DNA of 64,000 bases from Cristatella mucedo (GCA_009760855.2 WPIO01000128.1:698001-762000); one strand, 5' to 3'. Shown: positions 45,493-59,070, counted from the stretch's first letter. Notes: generated from the letters alone by a model not told the origin. Numbers and translations: made by a program.

Positions 45493-45876
45493 TGGTATAT
45501 AGATTCAAGGCTACGCGCCTGCCTCGTGGTCCATTGGCACATTCGACGACATTGCGCGCTCTGCTCCGTCGGAGCCACGGAGCCTGACATAGCGCACCTA
45601 CCGCCCGGTAAGTGCAAGGGAAGTGGTGACGCTGCCAACGGCTTCGCGAAGGCGCCTAATGTTGCGGCGACGCGCGCCTGGGCATTCCTCGTCGTCGCGC
45701 CGACGCGAGCGACCATTCGAAGAGAAGCGGCGGGTGAACTTCTCTCCGCCTCGATGCGGCCCGTCCCCTCTGACAGGCTTCGAAGCTCAGCGCTTGAGTC
45801 GCGGGCGCACGCGCGGGTTTGCGAACTTCCTGGCGGCGGCTCTCGCTGGCGGCGGCTGCGGCACCATGCACAGCAC

Positions 45877-46150
<274 letters not shown>

Positions 46151-46253
46151 AGGCGATCGTTCGCCAACTGCCTGGCCGCCTATCGCGCGAGGAGCGGATC
46201 TGAAGCAACCGAAAGCAGCGTCGGACGGCGGCTATAAAATGTTACGCGTATGC

Positions 46254-46430
46254 AGCGGTAATACTAATACTGTTTTTGTTATAGTGTAGCCTAGGTAAGT
46301 AACTGCTTCCCCAGCGTAATTCAAGTCATAGTCATAGTTCATTGTTTAAGTAGGTACTTTGCATGCTACCACTAACCAAACTTGCATGCTAACGCTGTGC
46401 ATGTCACCCTAACCATTCTATTCCTGTTCC
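46254..46430 (+). repeat. Direct repeat of the 44.9-kb LINE block
   Basis: GTGTAGCCTAGGTAAGTAAC to ATGTCACCCTAACC matches 44,935-45,070 and then runs into a CT array. Confidence 0.7.
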
Positions 46431-46486
46431 AGAGCGAGGGTGAAAGAGACGCCTCTGATTACTCTAATTACAAATGGTCTCTCTTT

Positions 46487-46730
<244 letters not shown>

Positions 46731-46739
46731 TCGTGATGT

Positions 46740-47950
46740 CGTAAGCCATCAGCGGCGTTAACTTGCCGTCCAATATTATCTTAAAGCATTTACTTCCGGG
46801 CCCGTGGGCCGAGCGAAGGAGGGCGTTATGGAGGCAAAGAGGAAATGACGTGCTGCCTGAGGCGCGAAATCCAGAACGCTCATCGTATTCCACTGGAAGC
46901 GTGGATGGTAACCGTCTCCCTGGAGGAGAACTTGGCTTAGAGAACTTAAGAGGCATGTTGGTCAGGCTTTGACCTTCGGCCAGCTGCTAAGAGGTGCTTC
47001 AAGAGAGGACTACGAATTTCTATTTTAATATGGGGCTACAAAAAGGTGAGTAGCTGTGCTCCCAACCGCGGCAAATTTCCGGAATGCTATCAAGCTCCTT
47101 ACTATAACCCTTCCACCGATCAAGCGCTGACAATTCCTTATTTTAATTTAGAATATTCGTGCAAAAATCAATCGATAGGTACTGAGTGCTCATACAATTG
47201 TAGCATGGGAAAGGATTTGTGGAAATTTTATACGAACAGGAGAAGAACAAAAATAGTTTATAAACAAATTGTGAAGAAGAACCAACAATGGCTCTACATT
47301 TTCTATAGTACAGGCATTTAAAAGGGACAGATTACTAAAACAGCAGCTGCTCATCACCTCGGCCGCCGATTGGCGGAAAGGCCGCTTGGATAGGTTCAAG
47401 GCCGTTCATGCTCGGTATGTGCACTCAGAAAAAAGAAACACAACTCTGAGCTTCCTGGGTTTCCAAAGAGCAAGATATAATGCATCTAGATAGCTAGAAA
47501 AGAGGTTCGCGCGTCATAATTTGGACGGAAGGAAGATTTAGCTGTGTGCGCGAGGCACTGTGAAGTGTTGCACAAATTACCAGCTGGAGTTACTTGCCAC
47601 ACAAAAGTCCGAAGTAATATAGCGGCGTTAGAAGGGAAGGTAGAATATGTCTCGTTGTCGTCGAGAGTCAAACCATCGACCTCCGAACCGGATGCTAGAG
47701 CCGTAGTAATGATACGCCGAATATGACATATATATCTGTAATATGTAATATACTGTATATACATATAATATTATGTACTAAATCTTACTGCCCATCGACT
47801 CGCTTTGCCGAGTCATAGTATCTCCCTCGTGGAAGACGATGTGACGCCATCTTGCTGCGTGACGGAGGGAAGAACGGGCGGACTTTCTCGCTTTACATGC
47901 ATATATATAATATACATAGTATACAATAGATATGTATATGTATGCATATA
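46740..47950. other. Mostly unassigned; TATA-rich part
   Basis: AT-rich (ATATAT, TATACA) at 47,725-47,950; apart from the weak sushi-like exon nothing is recognised. Confidence 0.3.
47155..47321 (+). CDS. Possible exon with sushi/CCP-like half-motif
   Basis: Acceptor-like TATTTTAATTTAG precedes EYSCKNQSIGTECSYNCSMG, which resembles the middle of a sushi (CCP) module (G-x-x-C-x-x-x-C). The later cysteine and G-x-W of a full module are missing, and no partner exon was found. Weak. Confidence 0.15.
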
Positions 47951-48085
47951 TCACGCTTTACGATCCAGGTCAAGGGTGCAAGCCCTGCAGTTGGAAAGTG
48001 TTCATTTCCAACTGCAAACAGAGTGATATCAGCTATAGCTCTTCTGTCGCAGCATAAACTAGGCTTCTTGAATCAGCCGACCGTG
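47950..48085 (+). mobile_element. SINE-1 (tRNA-like), divergent
   Basis: GGGTGCAAGCCCTGCAG, TCCAACTGCAAAC and AGCTCTTCTGTCGC follow the SINE-1 order. Confidence 0.5.
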
Positions 48086-48119
48086 ACTTGTTTTGTTTTT
48101 CCAGACTCGGCCAGAGTCG

Positions 48120-48775
48120 GCAGCCCTCAGAGAACTCAATCTCTTTCTAGGCACTTTACATTTACTGCAAAGGGAAACGCGATTGAATGGTGAGTAATAT
48201 CATGCTTGATAAATAACATGAATAACATGGTTTGGGGTGACATGCACAGGGTCAGCATGCAAGTGTGGTTAGTAGCTCCATGCGCAGTGTAAGCACGCAT
48301 AAGCACATAAAGAACGAATCGCAGGGACCCACTAAATGCTGTCCTAAATAGATGTTTTTTAAGTTCTTTTTAAATTTGGTCAAGTCAGGGGATGTTGTAA
48401 CGCAAGTCGGGAGTGAGTTCCAGACTTTGAGAGCATACGAACTGAATGCACGGTCTCCAAAAGATTTGAGGTTTGTACGAGGTGTTGGTAAACTGCTGGA
48501 TTCCGAAAAGCGGGTGGTACTATACTTAGCCTGGTGGGGGAGTAGGTCTGAGAGATAGGCTGGAGCCAAAGAATTGAGTGACCTAAAACCGAGTGAAAGA
48601 ACCTTGAAGTCGATGCGTTGCTTGACTGGTAGCCAGTGCAGGTCGGCGAGAAGTGGTGTGATGTGACCACTTCGATGCTCACGACAGACAAGCCTAGCTG
48701 AAGGAGTTTTGCACGAGCTGTAATCGTCTGATAGCAAATGCCGGTAGGCCAGCAACACGAGGTCAACCACCAAGT
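48120..48775 (-). mobile_element. LINE family B, RT C-terminus and 3' UTR
   Basis: Long frame with LVCREHRSGHITPLLADLHW, LAPAYLSDLLPHQAKYSTTR and LKVWNSLPTC; tail stem-loop at the left end lacks the (TTA)n terminus. Confidence 0.85.
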
Positions 48776-48999
48776 TATTTTTCTCCGAAAAGGTGCGCAT
48801 GATGCAAAATAGTATCTCACCGAGCGACGGCTTCAGCCTACAGCATCGCTTGCGCGTTACTGCAGCAGCAGACTGATCATCGTATGCAGGAATCGTGCCG
48901 AGCTTCGACGACAGCTCCATATGAATATCTCGGTCTAGAACCGTTGACGGGGTTATCGCGGTCTGACTTTCGAGAGCTACGCACCGAAGGGCAGCGAAT

Positions 49000-49072
49000 A
49001 ATAATAATAATACACTTGATAAAGCGCCCTCGCAGAACTCAATCTCTTTCTAGGCGCTTTATGTTTGATGAG
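49000..49072 (-). mobile_element. LINE family B, 5'-truncated tail
   Basis: (AAT)n, then TAAAGCGCCCTCGCAGAACT and CTCTTTCTAGGCGC; only the last about 70 bases were inserted. It lies about 0.5 kb upstream of the aquaporin ATG. Confidence 0.75.
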
Positions 49073-49099
49073 AACGGGCTAGCAGTGAATGCCAGTTCT

Positions 49100-49565
49100 C
49101 GCTGCCGATGGTCGTTGTCATGAAAAGTATCCAGAAATCTCGATCTGGACCGCCACAGAGAAAGTGGCCGGACAGAGGCACCGGGCGCTCGCGCCTCCGA
49201 GCAGCCTGGGATCGGCGGGCTTCCTGCAGCCGCCGGAATGCAGCGTCCGCGAGCGCTTTATCAGAGGAAACGTTCGCCGCCTTATCGTCCTCAAGCCGAC
49301 GGCCATACCAGGGAGGGGGTGGAGTGGGGTGGGGGTAGTGCGATCTCTGTCTCACTTCGTGGCGGCGCGTGGCGGTAGCAGCAGCAGCGGCAGCAGCGGC
49401 GTCGGCGGCTGCGCTGCCACGTTTCCCACGCACCTGACCCGCAATCGTCGGCGTCGAGGTGCCGTTACCGCCGTTCGTCCTCGACGTTCGAGCGCTGCTC
49501 TCTGACTACTCTCGGCCGAGCGAGCGAGCGAGCGTGGAGCCGCCGGCAGCCGGCGCCGTTCCGTC
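49100..49565 (+). promoter_or_regulatory. CpG-rich 5' flank of the aquaporin gene
   Basis: GC-rich, CpG-dense DNA with (CGAG)n and G-rich runs directly upstream of the ATG; probably promoter and 5' UTR. No TATA box seen. Start of transcription not determinable. Confidence 0.45.
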
Positions 49566-50156
49566 ATGGGCGTCTACGGTCGCTTCGTGAAGTCGAGCTT
49601 CGCCGACTTCGCCGACGTGCGCTTCTACCGCGCGCTCGTCGGCGAAGTGCTTGGCACCGCCTACCTGACGTTCCTCGGATGCACGTCCGTCACGACCACC
49701 GGCGGCGACGTGGTGGCCATCTCGCTCGTCTTCGGCCTCGCCGTGGCTTCCATGGTCTGGGTGCTGGCGAGCGTCAGCGGAGGTCACATCAATCCCGCCG
49801 TGACGTTCGGCATGCTCGCAGCCAGGAAGATCAGCCTGATTCGAGCCCTGCTCTATGTCGTGGCGCAGTGCGTCGGCGCGACTCTCGGCGCCGGGCTCAC
49901 GGAGTCCGTGGCGTGTCGCTGGCAGCTGGCGTCGCTGTCGGCGAAGAGCAGTGCTGACGATGCGTTCTCGTGCGAGCTCGGCATCACCACGCTGGGCAAA
50001 GGGATGACGGCCGGCGGAGGCGTCAGCGTCGAGTTCCTCATCACGTTCGTCCTCGTCATCGTGGTGTTCGCGACGTGCGACTCCAGCCGAAAAGACCTGC
50101 AAGGATCGGGCCCGCTGGCCATCGGGCTGTCGGTGTCGCTCTGTCATCTCGTAGCG
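49566..50156 (+). CDS. AQP: Aquaporin exon 1 (helices 1-5, first NPA)
   Basis: ATG in the context CCGTCATGG, 197 codons ending SLCHLVA, donor GTAGCG|GTGAGC in phase 0. The exon covers what is two exons in vertebrate AQP1/AQP4 genes. Continuing past the donor gives a spurious serine/arginine-rich extension. Confidence 0.95.
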
Positions 50157-53100
50157 GTGAGCCTGTCGCCTCTGCTGTTCCTCGGCCGCTTCTCGCTTAC
50201 CCGAGAGCCCAGCGCCCCGTCGCCACGAGCCTTCGGAGCAGTGCGAGCGATACGCGAGCCTTGCGCACCCCCGAAGCACGAAAGACGAAGAAAGATGCTC
50301 TGAGATTGAGCGCCCGGTGGCAGACTGCACTGGCCTGCCACCGGGAGGCGGTGCCGCAAGTCGAGGGACGACGCCCAAGTCGAGGGACGACGCCGAGGCC
50401 GGTGTGCGCGAACGTCTGCTAAGTTCGTGCAAGCGCGGGCTAAAAGTTCGTGCAAAATTCTGCCGCTAGGCTAGTCTGTCGTGAGCGTCGAAGTTGCCGC
50501 ACCCAGCCACTTCTAGCCGATCTGCAGTGGCTTCCAATCAAGCAGCGCATCGAGTACACGTTTCTGTCATTCATTGTTAGGTCCGTCATTCTCTGGCTCC
50601 AACCCGATCGGAATCTGTAACAGAACTACTCCCACACACTGCTCACTACCTCACTAATATCACTTCGCACTCACTTAGCCTCAGAGTTGGCCCTGCCGCC
50701 GCATCCACGGAACCTGTGCATGGAGTTTGGGTGTTGTACGCCCATATCAGCTTTAACTAGATGCAAGCGTCAGCCACACAGTCAAGTCTGTCCAGTTTCA
50801 GCTCTGCCGTATAGGAGAAACTCGGGAATGCTTAGAAAACAGTACCACAGCCGAGTTTTCCATGCAGTTAGTTGTGAAATGTGACACCCACTTCCACAAT
50901 TCTCAAGTAGTGACGGGTATCCTCGTGCTTCTGACTGCGGCACATCCTTTCCAGTCGTCCCAAGATTTGCTGCTACTTCAATGCTACGTCACTTCCTCGA
51001 CTGCCCTCACGACTCAGCTTCTGCTTCTCAATTTCTCTCTATTGCGTGAGGAACATGACCTACCAATGTGTACCGAGAGCCGCTTCGGCTTTTAGTGAGC
51101 TACAGAAAACTGTCCTCTGTATAAAACCCACTTAGTCGGCGTGGCTTTGTAGAGTTACAGACGGAGATACACAAAATTACTTTACTCTCTCTTTCACGTT
51201 CTCGAGCCTTAATTAAAAAGCGCATACTTAAATCGAAAGAGTCAGTCGCTTTTGTTTGTTCTGCTGCGAACGTCTCAACTGTGGCAGTCCAACCAACAGT
51301 CTTCCGGACTGCGATGGCTCCCCAGAATGCAGCGCATCCACTCTGACGAAGTCAAAGGTTTCTTACTTTCGGGTTCCCTTGCTGCTCTCTTGCTCCGCTT
51401 GCTATTTTTTGGTACGCACTTCCGCTGGCTTCCAACCGCCGCAGCCACTCAGGTCAATCTCGCCGCTAAGCGGCGCCTCCAGTCAACCTCAATTTCCTCC
51501 GAGTCCCAGAACTCACACGCAATCGGTGGACACGCCCCTACATTTCGCTCACTTGGTGCACATTTAAATTGAAGCTTTATTAGTGCCTGTTCTCTTTTTC
51601 CCAACAGCCTTTTGCCTGGTCTCGGTGAATGGTTCTTAAGTGACTAAATTATGGATGCTATCACTAGTTAGCTGATATCGTTATTTCAAGTGCCTCTCTA
51701 AGTGCCTCTTGAGTGTCTCCATGAGCGCTTTAAAGTGCATCACTATTAGTATCGTTTGTTACAACATCACCGACTATTAATATAATATAGTTGCCTACTA
51801 TAAGTATAATCATTGCCGACCGGCAGCATGAGTCGGCGAAAGAGGTGAAGTTCTCCTAACATCTCGCTTGCTCCATTTCTTAATAGGTTCTGTGGGTGGC
51901 GTGAACTTCACCTTGATTGAATATATTTGATCTCCATCATTTGAGACGTCAGTCCCATGTCGAGCCGAGCTCGCTCTGGACAGCTAATGCATACTGAGTG
52001 AAGCCGGTGCACAATGAGTGCTACTTGAATGCGCTCGGAATGCGGTGTGCTCACTTTGCAGATACCGCTGACTGGGGCGAGCATGAACCCTGCACGCACC
52101 TTCGGACCAGCGGCACTCAAAGGGATGTGGGATAACCAGTGGGTAAGTGAAAGAGGTCGGCGCCAGCAGCTCTAAGCAGCAGTCAGACACGAGCTCGTCG
52201 ATAGGTGCACTAGCCAAAGTCGAAGTTTCGCTCAGTTTCGCGGCGGCCAGTGCAGCTGCTTCCTAAAGTTGAGTAAAACTGACGACGTAGTCTCTCGTCA
52301 TGCTTGCGCGACACTTGTCTTGTCTAGCGCAAAACCAGCTCGACGTTCGTGTCAAAATAAATTTTCCTCTCACGTTTGCACTCTCAGCATGAACAGCGTT
52401 GACATCGTACAAATATTAGGGATTTTGGCCTTCGCTTCCAATGAAAGGCAGGAAGTCGTTTGAGGCTTCTGTCACTATCTGAATCGTCTTTGTATCGTCT
52501 TCTCAACGTCTCATCTAAAAAAATGTGTTTCGCACTCTGGTGAAATTTTCATTTATTCCCTGCATGCTTTGTATTCTTACCTAGGCAGGATTTACTGCGT
52601 GTTGTTTTTCAGGGATTCAACGAATCAGCTTTTGCCACTGTTGTCTTCTTGCGGACATTTGCATCCTAATCCAAGCACGGCACTTGTGAGCTTGAGAATG
52701 CACGCCTAAGCATTTGTAGAGCTTATCATTAGCATTTGATAACTTTTTCTCCCGTAGAGATCTTTTAATCTCATGAAAAAAATTGGTTTCCTTACGGCAC
52801 TTGTGTTGACTAACAGCAGCGCTTGGTTATTCGGGGATACTTAATAAACAGCAGGTCATTTTCAAATCGGTTAAATTAGCATATACGCCTGTGGCTGTTG
52901 CAAAAATACAGTCGTAGCTCTTCAGCACTCTGCGTTTCCGCAGAGATGCAATTAAAAAGCCACTGTACTGCAGGAATTAGGAGATTTGCACGGCTGCAGG
53001 TAGCGAGAAGCTATAACACAATCAGAAATCTTCTAACGGTTTCCGCGGTTACTCTTCTGCAATTGAATGGACCACGTTTGTCAGAAATAAGCCGTGGTCT

Positions 53101-54697
53101 ATTTTCCCTTTGAGAGGCGCGTGAAAGGCGGTGTTTTACCCACGCCGCCGCCAGTTACATCCCTTGTGACGTCATGAGCTCGGCTCCCGGACTGCGTCCT
53201 CACAGTAGGAATTCTCGCTGTGGTTAGCGTTATCTACTTTTATTTGCTCGGCGGGGGTTAAGGTCAGCCTCCACCCGGAGTAGCACCTGACTCCGTTGCT
53301 ACTTATCAAATCTTGAGGAACGGATAAAGTATCCGAAGGACTTGAGAAAGCAAAAGTCTGTGACTTTTGTCAAATCAATTTAGACGTCTGCCCGATTGGC
53401 CAGAAGCCGACTCGTGTGCTACACAGCTGCTTGAAATACGACCGGGTGCTCGCCCGCCATTTCGCGCAGCCGGCGATGCTGGGGCTTGCGAGGCGTAACA
53501 TTAGCCAGTGCCGCTCTTTTTGCCCTTCTGTCTTGAATGCACGGCTTATGGCACGCGAGAAGTCTGATGATGGAGCCAATAATGCAATTTTGACAGCCGG
53601 TACATAACGGGACCTAAAGTCCTGCCATCGGGGGACCACGTGGTCACTTTCTGCCGGCAAAAACTAGAAGCTACTGTTGGTTTTTGGGACCGTCGCTCGC
53701 TGGACCGCCGCTTCATTTGCGCTTAGGCTGCTCTACATCTGTAGACTGCTTTTAGCACCTTTTTTTGAAAGCTCTTTCCGACTTTATTCATGCATTTATA
53801 CAGCATGCCCTAAGTCACTCGAAGTTGAATGGTGCTTTCAGATTTACTGGATCGGGCCTGGCTTAGGCGGTGTAGCAGCCGCGCTGCTGTACGACCTCAT
53901 TCTAGCAGGTGAGTTGGCATGGCTAGGCGTGACAGTTCGCCAGCGACAATTCAACGACGGTGTTTTCGTTCGAGTATGCCATTAGCGGTAATTTTGCCAC
54001 GTACATTTGTGTTCCGATAAATACTGTGGTAGCCTGCATTGTACTCCAATGCCAGCCCCTCCGAGGGTGACTTTGTAGTCCATTCGTTCGTGTCATGACT
54101 GCAAGTATTGCGAATCCCTCGCGTCTGCTCTCAATTATCGTCTAGTCAGGCAAGGCCTCATACAACCGGCACCCTGGTTTGGCCCAGGGAGGGTTAACAA
54201 CTATTTATAAAGTGCTCACCTTCGATGACCGAGGTCAAGGTGAACTCATTTTATGACCGAGGTCGTGGGCTCGGGCCCTGCAGCATATGCTTACGAGGCG
54301 TCTAGAGAGAGAGATTAAGCTCTCTTACGACGCTATACATATAAATTTTATTTATTCATTGTACTTGAAGTTAGCGCTATTTTGTAAAGCACGTAGTGAC
54401 TTTGATGAATCAGCTTCGTCGCAATGAGATTGCATTGCTAGAAATGAATTTCGGCGCGTCGGCTCCCGTGCATAGGCATGTGCGTACGTGCATGCATGCG
54501 TGGCGGATCATTAAAGCTGCGCTTAGCTGTACTGCAAGGCCTTGACCTCGACTGTCGCTTCAGGTGATGCATCAATTAAAAAATTCGGATTCTGGCTGAC
54601 TGGATCGGAGAAAAAGACGTACACGGTGAACGCCGACAAGGAGAAGGACACACTCGAACCCCTAGCAAAGACGGAAGACGACGAGGACAGAGTGTGA
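49566..54697 (+). CDS. AQP: Aquaporin (AQP1/AQP4-type water channel), 4 exons
   Basis: Exons 49566-50156, 52062-52142, 53842-53908 and 54564-54697 give 873 nt, 290 residues plus stop. Passive water channel of the plasma membrane. NPA motifs lie at 76-78 ([11 protein letters not shown]) and 206-208 ([13 protein letters not shown]). The aromatic/arginine filter reads F56, H194, A203, R209, the AQP4 pattern, and Y226-W227 in the sixth helix is the water-channel rather than glycerol-channel signature. A203 stands where AQP1 has its mercury-sensitive cysteine, so mercury insensitivity at that site is inferred. The cytosolic tail is charged and ends EDRV. Length and six-helix plan are normal for the family. 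The introns hold retrotransposon and SINE debris. Confidence 0.96.
50465..51180 (+). mobile_element. LINE family C fragment in aquaporin intron 1
   Basis: CTGCAGTGGCTTCCAATCAAG (codes for [12 protein letters not shown]), then the 3' UTR with AGCCGCTTCGGCTTTTAGTG and GAGTTACAGACGGAGATACA. Confidence 0.65.
51181..52061 (+). other. Rest of aquaporin intron 1
   Basis: Nothing recognised; overlapping open frames at 51,252-51,572 lack domains. Confidence 0.35.
52062..52142 (+). CDS. AQP: Aquaporin exon 2 (second NPA, 81 nt)
   Basis: Acceptor CACTTTGCAG and donor CAGTGG|GTAAGT. Codes for [17 protein letters not shown] through NQW, 27 codons in phase 0 at both ends. Confidence 0.96.
52143..53841 (+). 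other. Aquaporin intron 2
   Basis: No repeat or additional exon recognised. Confidence 0.35.
53842..53908 (+). CDS. AQP: Aquaporin exon 3 (helix 6)
   Basis: Acceptor GGTGCTTTCAG; codes for [18 protein letters not shown] and LILA. Donor GCAG|GTGAGT in phase 1. Confidence 0.95.
54170..54345 (+). mobile_element. SINE-2 (tRNA-like) in aquaporin intron 3
   Basis: AAAGTGCTCACCTTCGATGACC (A-box side), GGTCGTGGGCTCGGGCC (B-box-like), then a tail with AGAGAGAGATTAAGCTCTCT flanked by GGCGTC and GACGC, matching the LINE stem-loop plan. Confidence 0.7.
54564..54697 (+). CDS. AQP: Aquaporin exon 4 (cytosolic C-terminus)
   Basis: Acceptor CTGTCGCTTCAG completes the split glycine codon and reads [17 protein letters not shown] to the acidic end TEDDEDRV and TGA. 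It is the only downstream acceptor I found giving a charged tail with correct phase. Confidence 0.88.
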
Positions 54698-55863
<1,166 letters not shown>

Positions 55864-56214
55864 GGTAAATTCGTTTAGACCCAAGGAGGAATTCATTCTG
55901 CTCGGCTGCTTCAGGCTGTGTACTTAGAGGATTTCTATATAACTATAAATTTACCTACACAATTTTGAATCCTAGTAAACACACCCTTACGCTGTGCCCT
56001 TTGTGAAATTTTAGTACCATTGTGACGGTATAGCTAGGGTATTTTTCATGGCTAAACTATCAGGGTGGTAATTAGATAGTTCCCCATTTAGCTACAAGAG
56101 GAAATCCCTTAGTTGACATTGAAAATTGGATTTTGCATTGAATTAATGAAATCCTGATGACGAGCTGGATTGTAATCGCAGCGTTAGTAATTAAAGAATT
56201 TAAACTCAATGGAG

Positions 56215-56320
56215 GCGAGTAAAGATCTCATGTCTAACGACCAAAGATCGTGGACTCGAGCCTTACTGAGTATGTATAAGGGATAAGAATAAGTTTGCTT
56301 AGGGCGCTATACAAACGACC
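56215..56320 (+). mobile_element. SINE-2-like fragment
   Basis: AGATCGTGGACTCGAGCC (B-box-like) followed by TTGCTTAGGGCGCTATACAAA. Confidence 0.45.
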
Positions 56321-56639
56321 TATATAGTTTTTAATGAAGAGCATGGCTCGGACAGTAAGTCTTAGCGAGGTCTGCCTCTCGGTGAATCACTGCGGCTGAG
56401 CATTTAGGCAGCTTTATGCTCATATTCATGGCATATGGTCTTTAATTTTAAATTGAATATCTTGTTTACGCGATTTTTTAATCATAGCAATTTTAAAAAC
56501 AATGCTAACATCAATATCAAACATAATAATAATATAGATTTCTATTAAGCAATGTCGGAGAAAAATCTCTTTATGGGTACTTGGCATATGATAGAAAAGA
56601 TGAAAGTCAACTAGTTTGTGAAAACATGCACAACTGCAG

Positions 56640-57840
56640 CCCCCATGGGCATGTACATGGGCATATCCGTGCTAGGTCCGGTTCTTTTCACGGTTTATAC
56701 TCTCCCTCTTGCCGATGTGATTGCCAAGCACAATCTAGGCTTTCACTTATATGCGGATGACACTCATTGTACCTTTGCTTTGATCCCTCCCAGCCTTCTG
56801 GCACGTCGAATTCTCTCAACTCACTTACTGCATGTATTGCTGACATCCACACATGGATGGCAAAAAATTTTCTAGAATTAAACGATGATAAAAATAACTT
56901 ACTGGTTATGGGCAAACCAAGTGTGATTATGAAATTGGAAAGGCTGACACTCAAAATTGGCTCTGCCAGCATATCTCCTGGTGAATCAGCTCGAAATCTA
57001 GGTGTCATGTTCCAAAGTGACCTCTCGTTAGACGACCGAATCAGCTCCACAATCAAGTCTGCCTACTTTCAGCTACATAGCATTGCTAAAATTTGGGCAT
57101 GATTAGATAAGGATACCACGTTTCAGTTGGTCCATGCATTTGTGACATCCCATCTTGACTTCTGTAACTCACTGCTTGCTGGCCTACCGGCATTTGCAAT
57201 CAGGCGATTGCAGCTGGTGCAAAACTCCGCAGCTAGGCTTGTCTGTCTTGGGCGTCGCAGTTGCCACATCACATCACTTCTCGCCAACATGCACTGGCTC
57301 CCAGTCAAACAACGCATCGACTTCAAGGTTTTGTCGCTCAGTTTTAGGTCACTTCATTCTTTGGCTCCAGCCTATCTCTCAGATCTACTCCCCCACCAGG
57401 CCAAGCATCGTACCACCCGCTTTTCGGAATCCAGCAGTTTACCAACACCTCGTACAAACCTCAAATCCTTTGGAGACCGTGCATTTAGTTCGTTTGCTCC
57501 CAAAGCCTGGAGCTCCCTCCCGACTTTCGTCAGAACATTCCCTGACCTGACACATTTAAAAAGAACTTAAAAACACACCTATTTAGGACAGCATTTAGTG
57601 GGTCCCTGTGATTCGTCCTTGATGTACTTGTGCGTGCTGACACTGTGCATGCTGCCACTAACCACATTTGCATGCTGACCCGGTGCATTTCACCCCTAAC
57701 CATGTTATCCATGTTTATCAAGCATGATATTACTCACCATTCAATAGCACTTCCCTTTGCAGAAAATGTGAAGCGCCTAGAAAGAGATTGCGTTCTCCGA
57801 GGGCACTTTATTAAGTGCATTATCATTATTATTATTATAC
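56640..57840 (+). mobile_element. LINE family B, longest copy (RT motif B to tail)
   Basis: Frames in order: SVLGPVLFTVYTLPL (motif B), LYADDTHCTFA (motif C), NFLELNDDKNNLLVMGK, then HAFVTSHLDFCNSLLAGLP, MHWLPVKQRIDFK, SDLLPHQAKHRTTRFSES, 3' UTR, tail stem-loop and (TTA)n. Broken by frameshifts and a stop (IWA-TGA), so inactive. Confidence 0.9.
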
Positions 57841-58104
57841 AGGACGACGCTCACGAACTGAGCGAATGGGCTGTGACTTCTAAGCTTCGGGAGCATAGCA
57901 GCTGAATACATGGTCTTCAAGTGTTTAAGCTGGTTAGGGGCAGGCCAGGTGAGTGTGTGGAATGACGGGGAACGTGATCAAGAAGCATTCGAGATAAGAA
58001 GAACGCAGTACGATATTGAAGGGACCTAAAGGCGAGCGACAGAACCTGAATGCCGATACGCTGCTTGTTGATTGGTAGGTAGGTAGGTGAAGCTGATTGA
58101 ACAT

Positions 58105-58250
58105 TTATATAGCGGCGGAAGAGCCTTCGCGGCTAACGCCACCTCTCGCAGTGCACGATAAATGGATCGCCCACTGCAAGTTTCGAGCTCACGATCTGGA
58201 TCGTAAAGAGCGAGCACCTTACCTCCTAGGCTAACACCATGGGGCAGCAA
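58105..58250 (-). mobile_element. SINE-1 (tRNA-like)
   Basis: The minus strand reads GGTAAGGTGCTCGC (A-box-like), TGAGCTCGAAAC (B-box position), TGGGCGATCCATTTATCG, GCCGCGAAGGCTCTTCCGCC and GCTATATAAA. Confidence 0.65.
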
Positions 58251-58390
58251 TTGACTCAGTAACTACTTTCAGGCAGGTGGCTTTCCGTTTGCCAATTCAG
58301 ACTCTACGAATTGAAGCCATGTACCGTAGATAGCCGGGTAAAAGGAAAAGGTTCCACATTGCGGGAGAATTAGAGAAGTCTGCACAATTT

Positions 58391-58406
58391 GCACACACAC
58401 ACACAC

Positions 58407-58492
<86 letters not shown>
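58391..58492. repeat. (CA)n microsatellite
   Basis: About 100 bases with one GCA interruption. Confidence 0.98.
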
Positions 58493-58494
<2 letters not shown>

Positions 58495-58750
58495 ATACAC
58501 ACATATATCTATGTATGTATGTATTTATATTATGGCAAATACAAAATTCAGTCGAATAGTTGGAACTGAAAATTAAATAGATGATCTTTGACCTTGAACT
58601 TAAGCCAAGATAGTCTTTGGCGATGACAGCGGTCGGAGTGAGAGTATAGGTAGTGGAAAGAAGGTGGCCTGAGACCGACCACTGAGGTAGTCCGTTCTTT
58701 TGCACTGGTGCAGCTCTCAGCTTAGCCGCGATGGGAGCCCTTGCCTTAGA

Positions 58751-58764
58751 GGGGGGGGGGGGGG
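58751..58764. repeat. G14 homopolymer
   Basis: Fourteen consecutive G, directly before the tandem duplication. Confidence 0.97.
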
Positions 58765-58997
58765 TCGACTAGGACGCCTAGTACAGATGCAGCTCCTGAC
58801 TCACCTAGCTCAGGTTAGAATGGAGCTTTATGCAGGCGATGCGGTTAGGAGATGGAGCGACTAATGTGCTTGTCTTAGCGGGTTCGACATGGATAGCTAG
58901 TACAAGCCCGGCTCCTGGTCTACCTGCTAAAGTTAGAATGAAGCCTGGTGCAGACGTTACGGTCAGGATGTGCACCGACTAATATGCTGAAGTAGAA
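58765..58997. repeat. Imperfect tandem duplication, about 117-bp unit
   Basis: 58,765-58,881 and 58,882-58,997 share TCGAC-GCTAGTACA, GCTCCTG, GTTAGAATG, GAC(T)AAT(A/G)TGCT in order. Confidence 0.75.
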
Positions 58998-59070
58998 ATA
59001 GCAGCGACGCGCGAGGTCAGGAGTTGAGAGGAGAGAGAATATAATGTGACGAGTGACAGAGCTTACGGCG

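Noticed and set aside
45526-45614. Small plus-strand exon ending at a CCCG|GTAAGT donor
   Set aside because: The frame has no ATG at its start (GTG only), lies directly after a LINE tail, and no downstream exon was found.
50157-50303. Extension of aquaporin exon 1 to a stop at about 50,303
   Set aside because: It would lack the second NPA half. A donor at 50,156 joins in frame to the NPA exon at 52,062.
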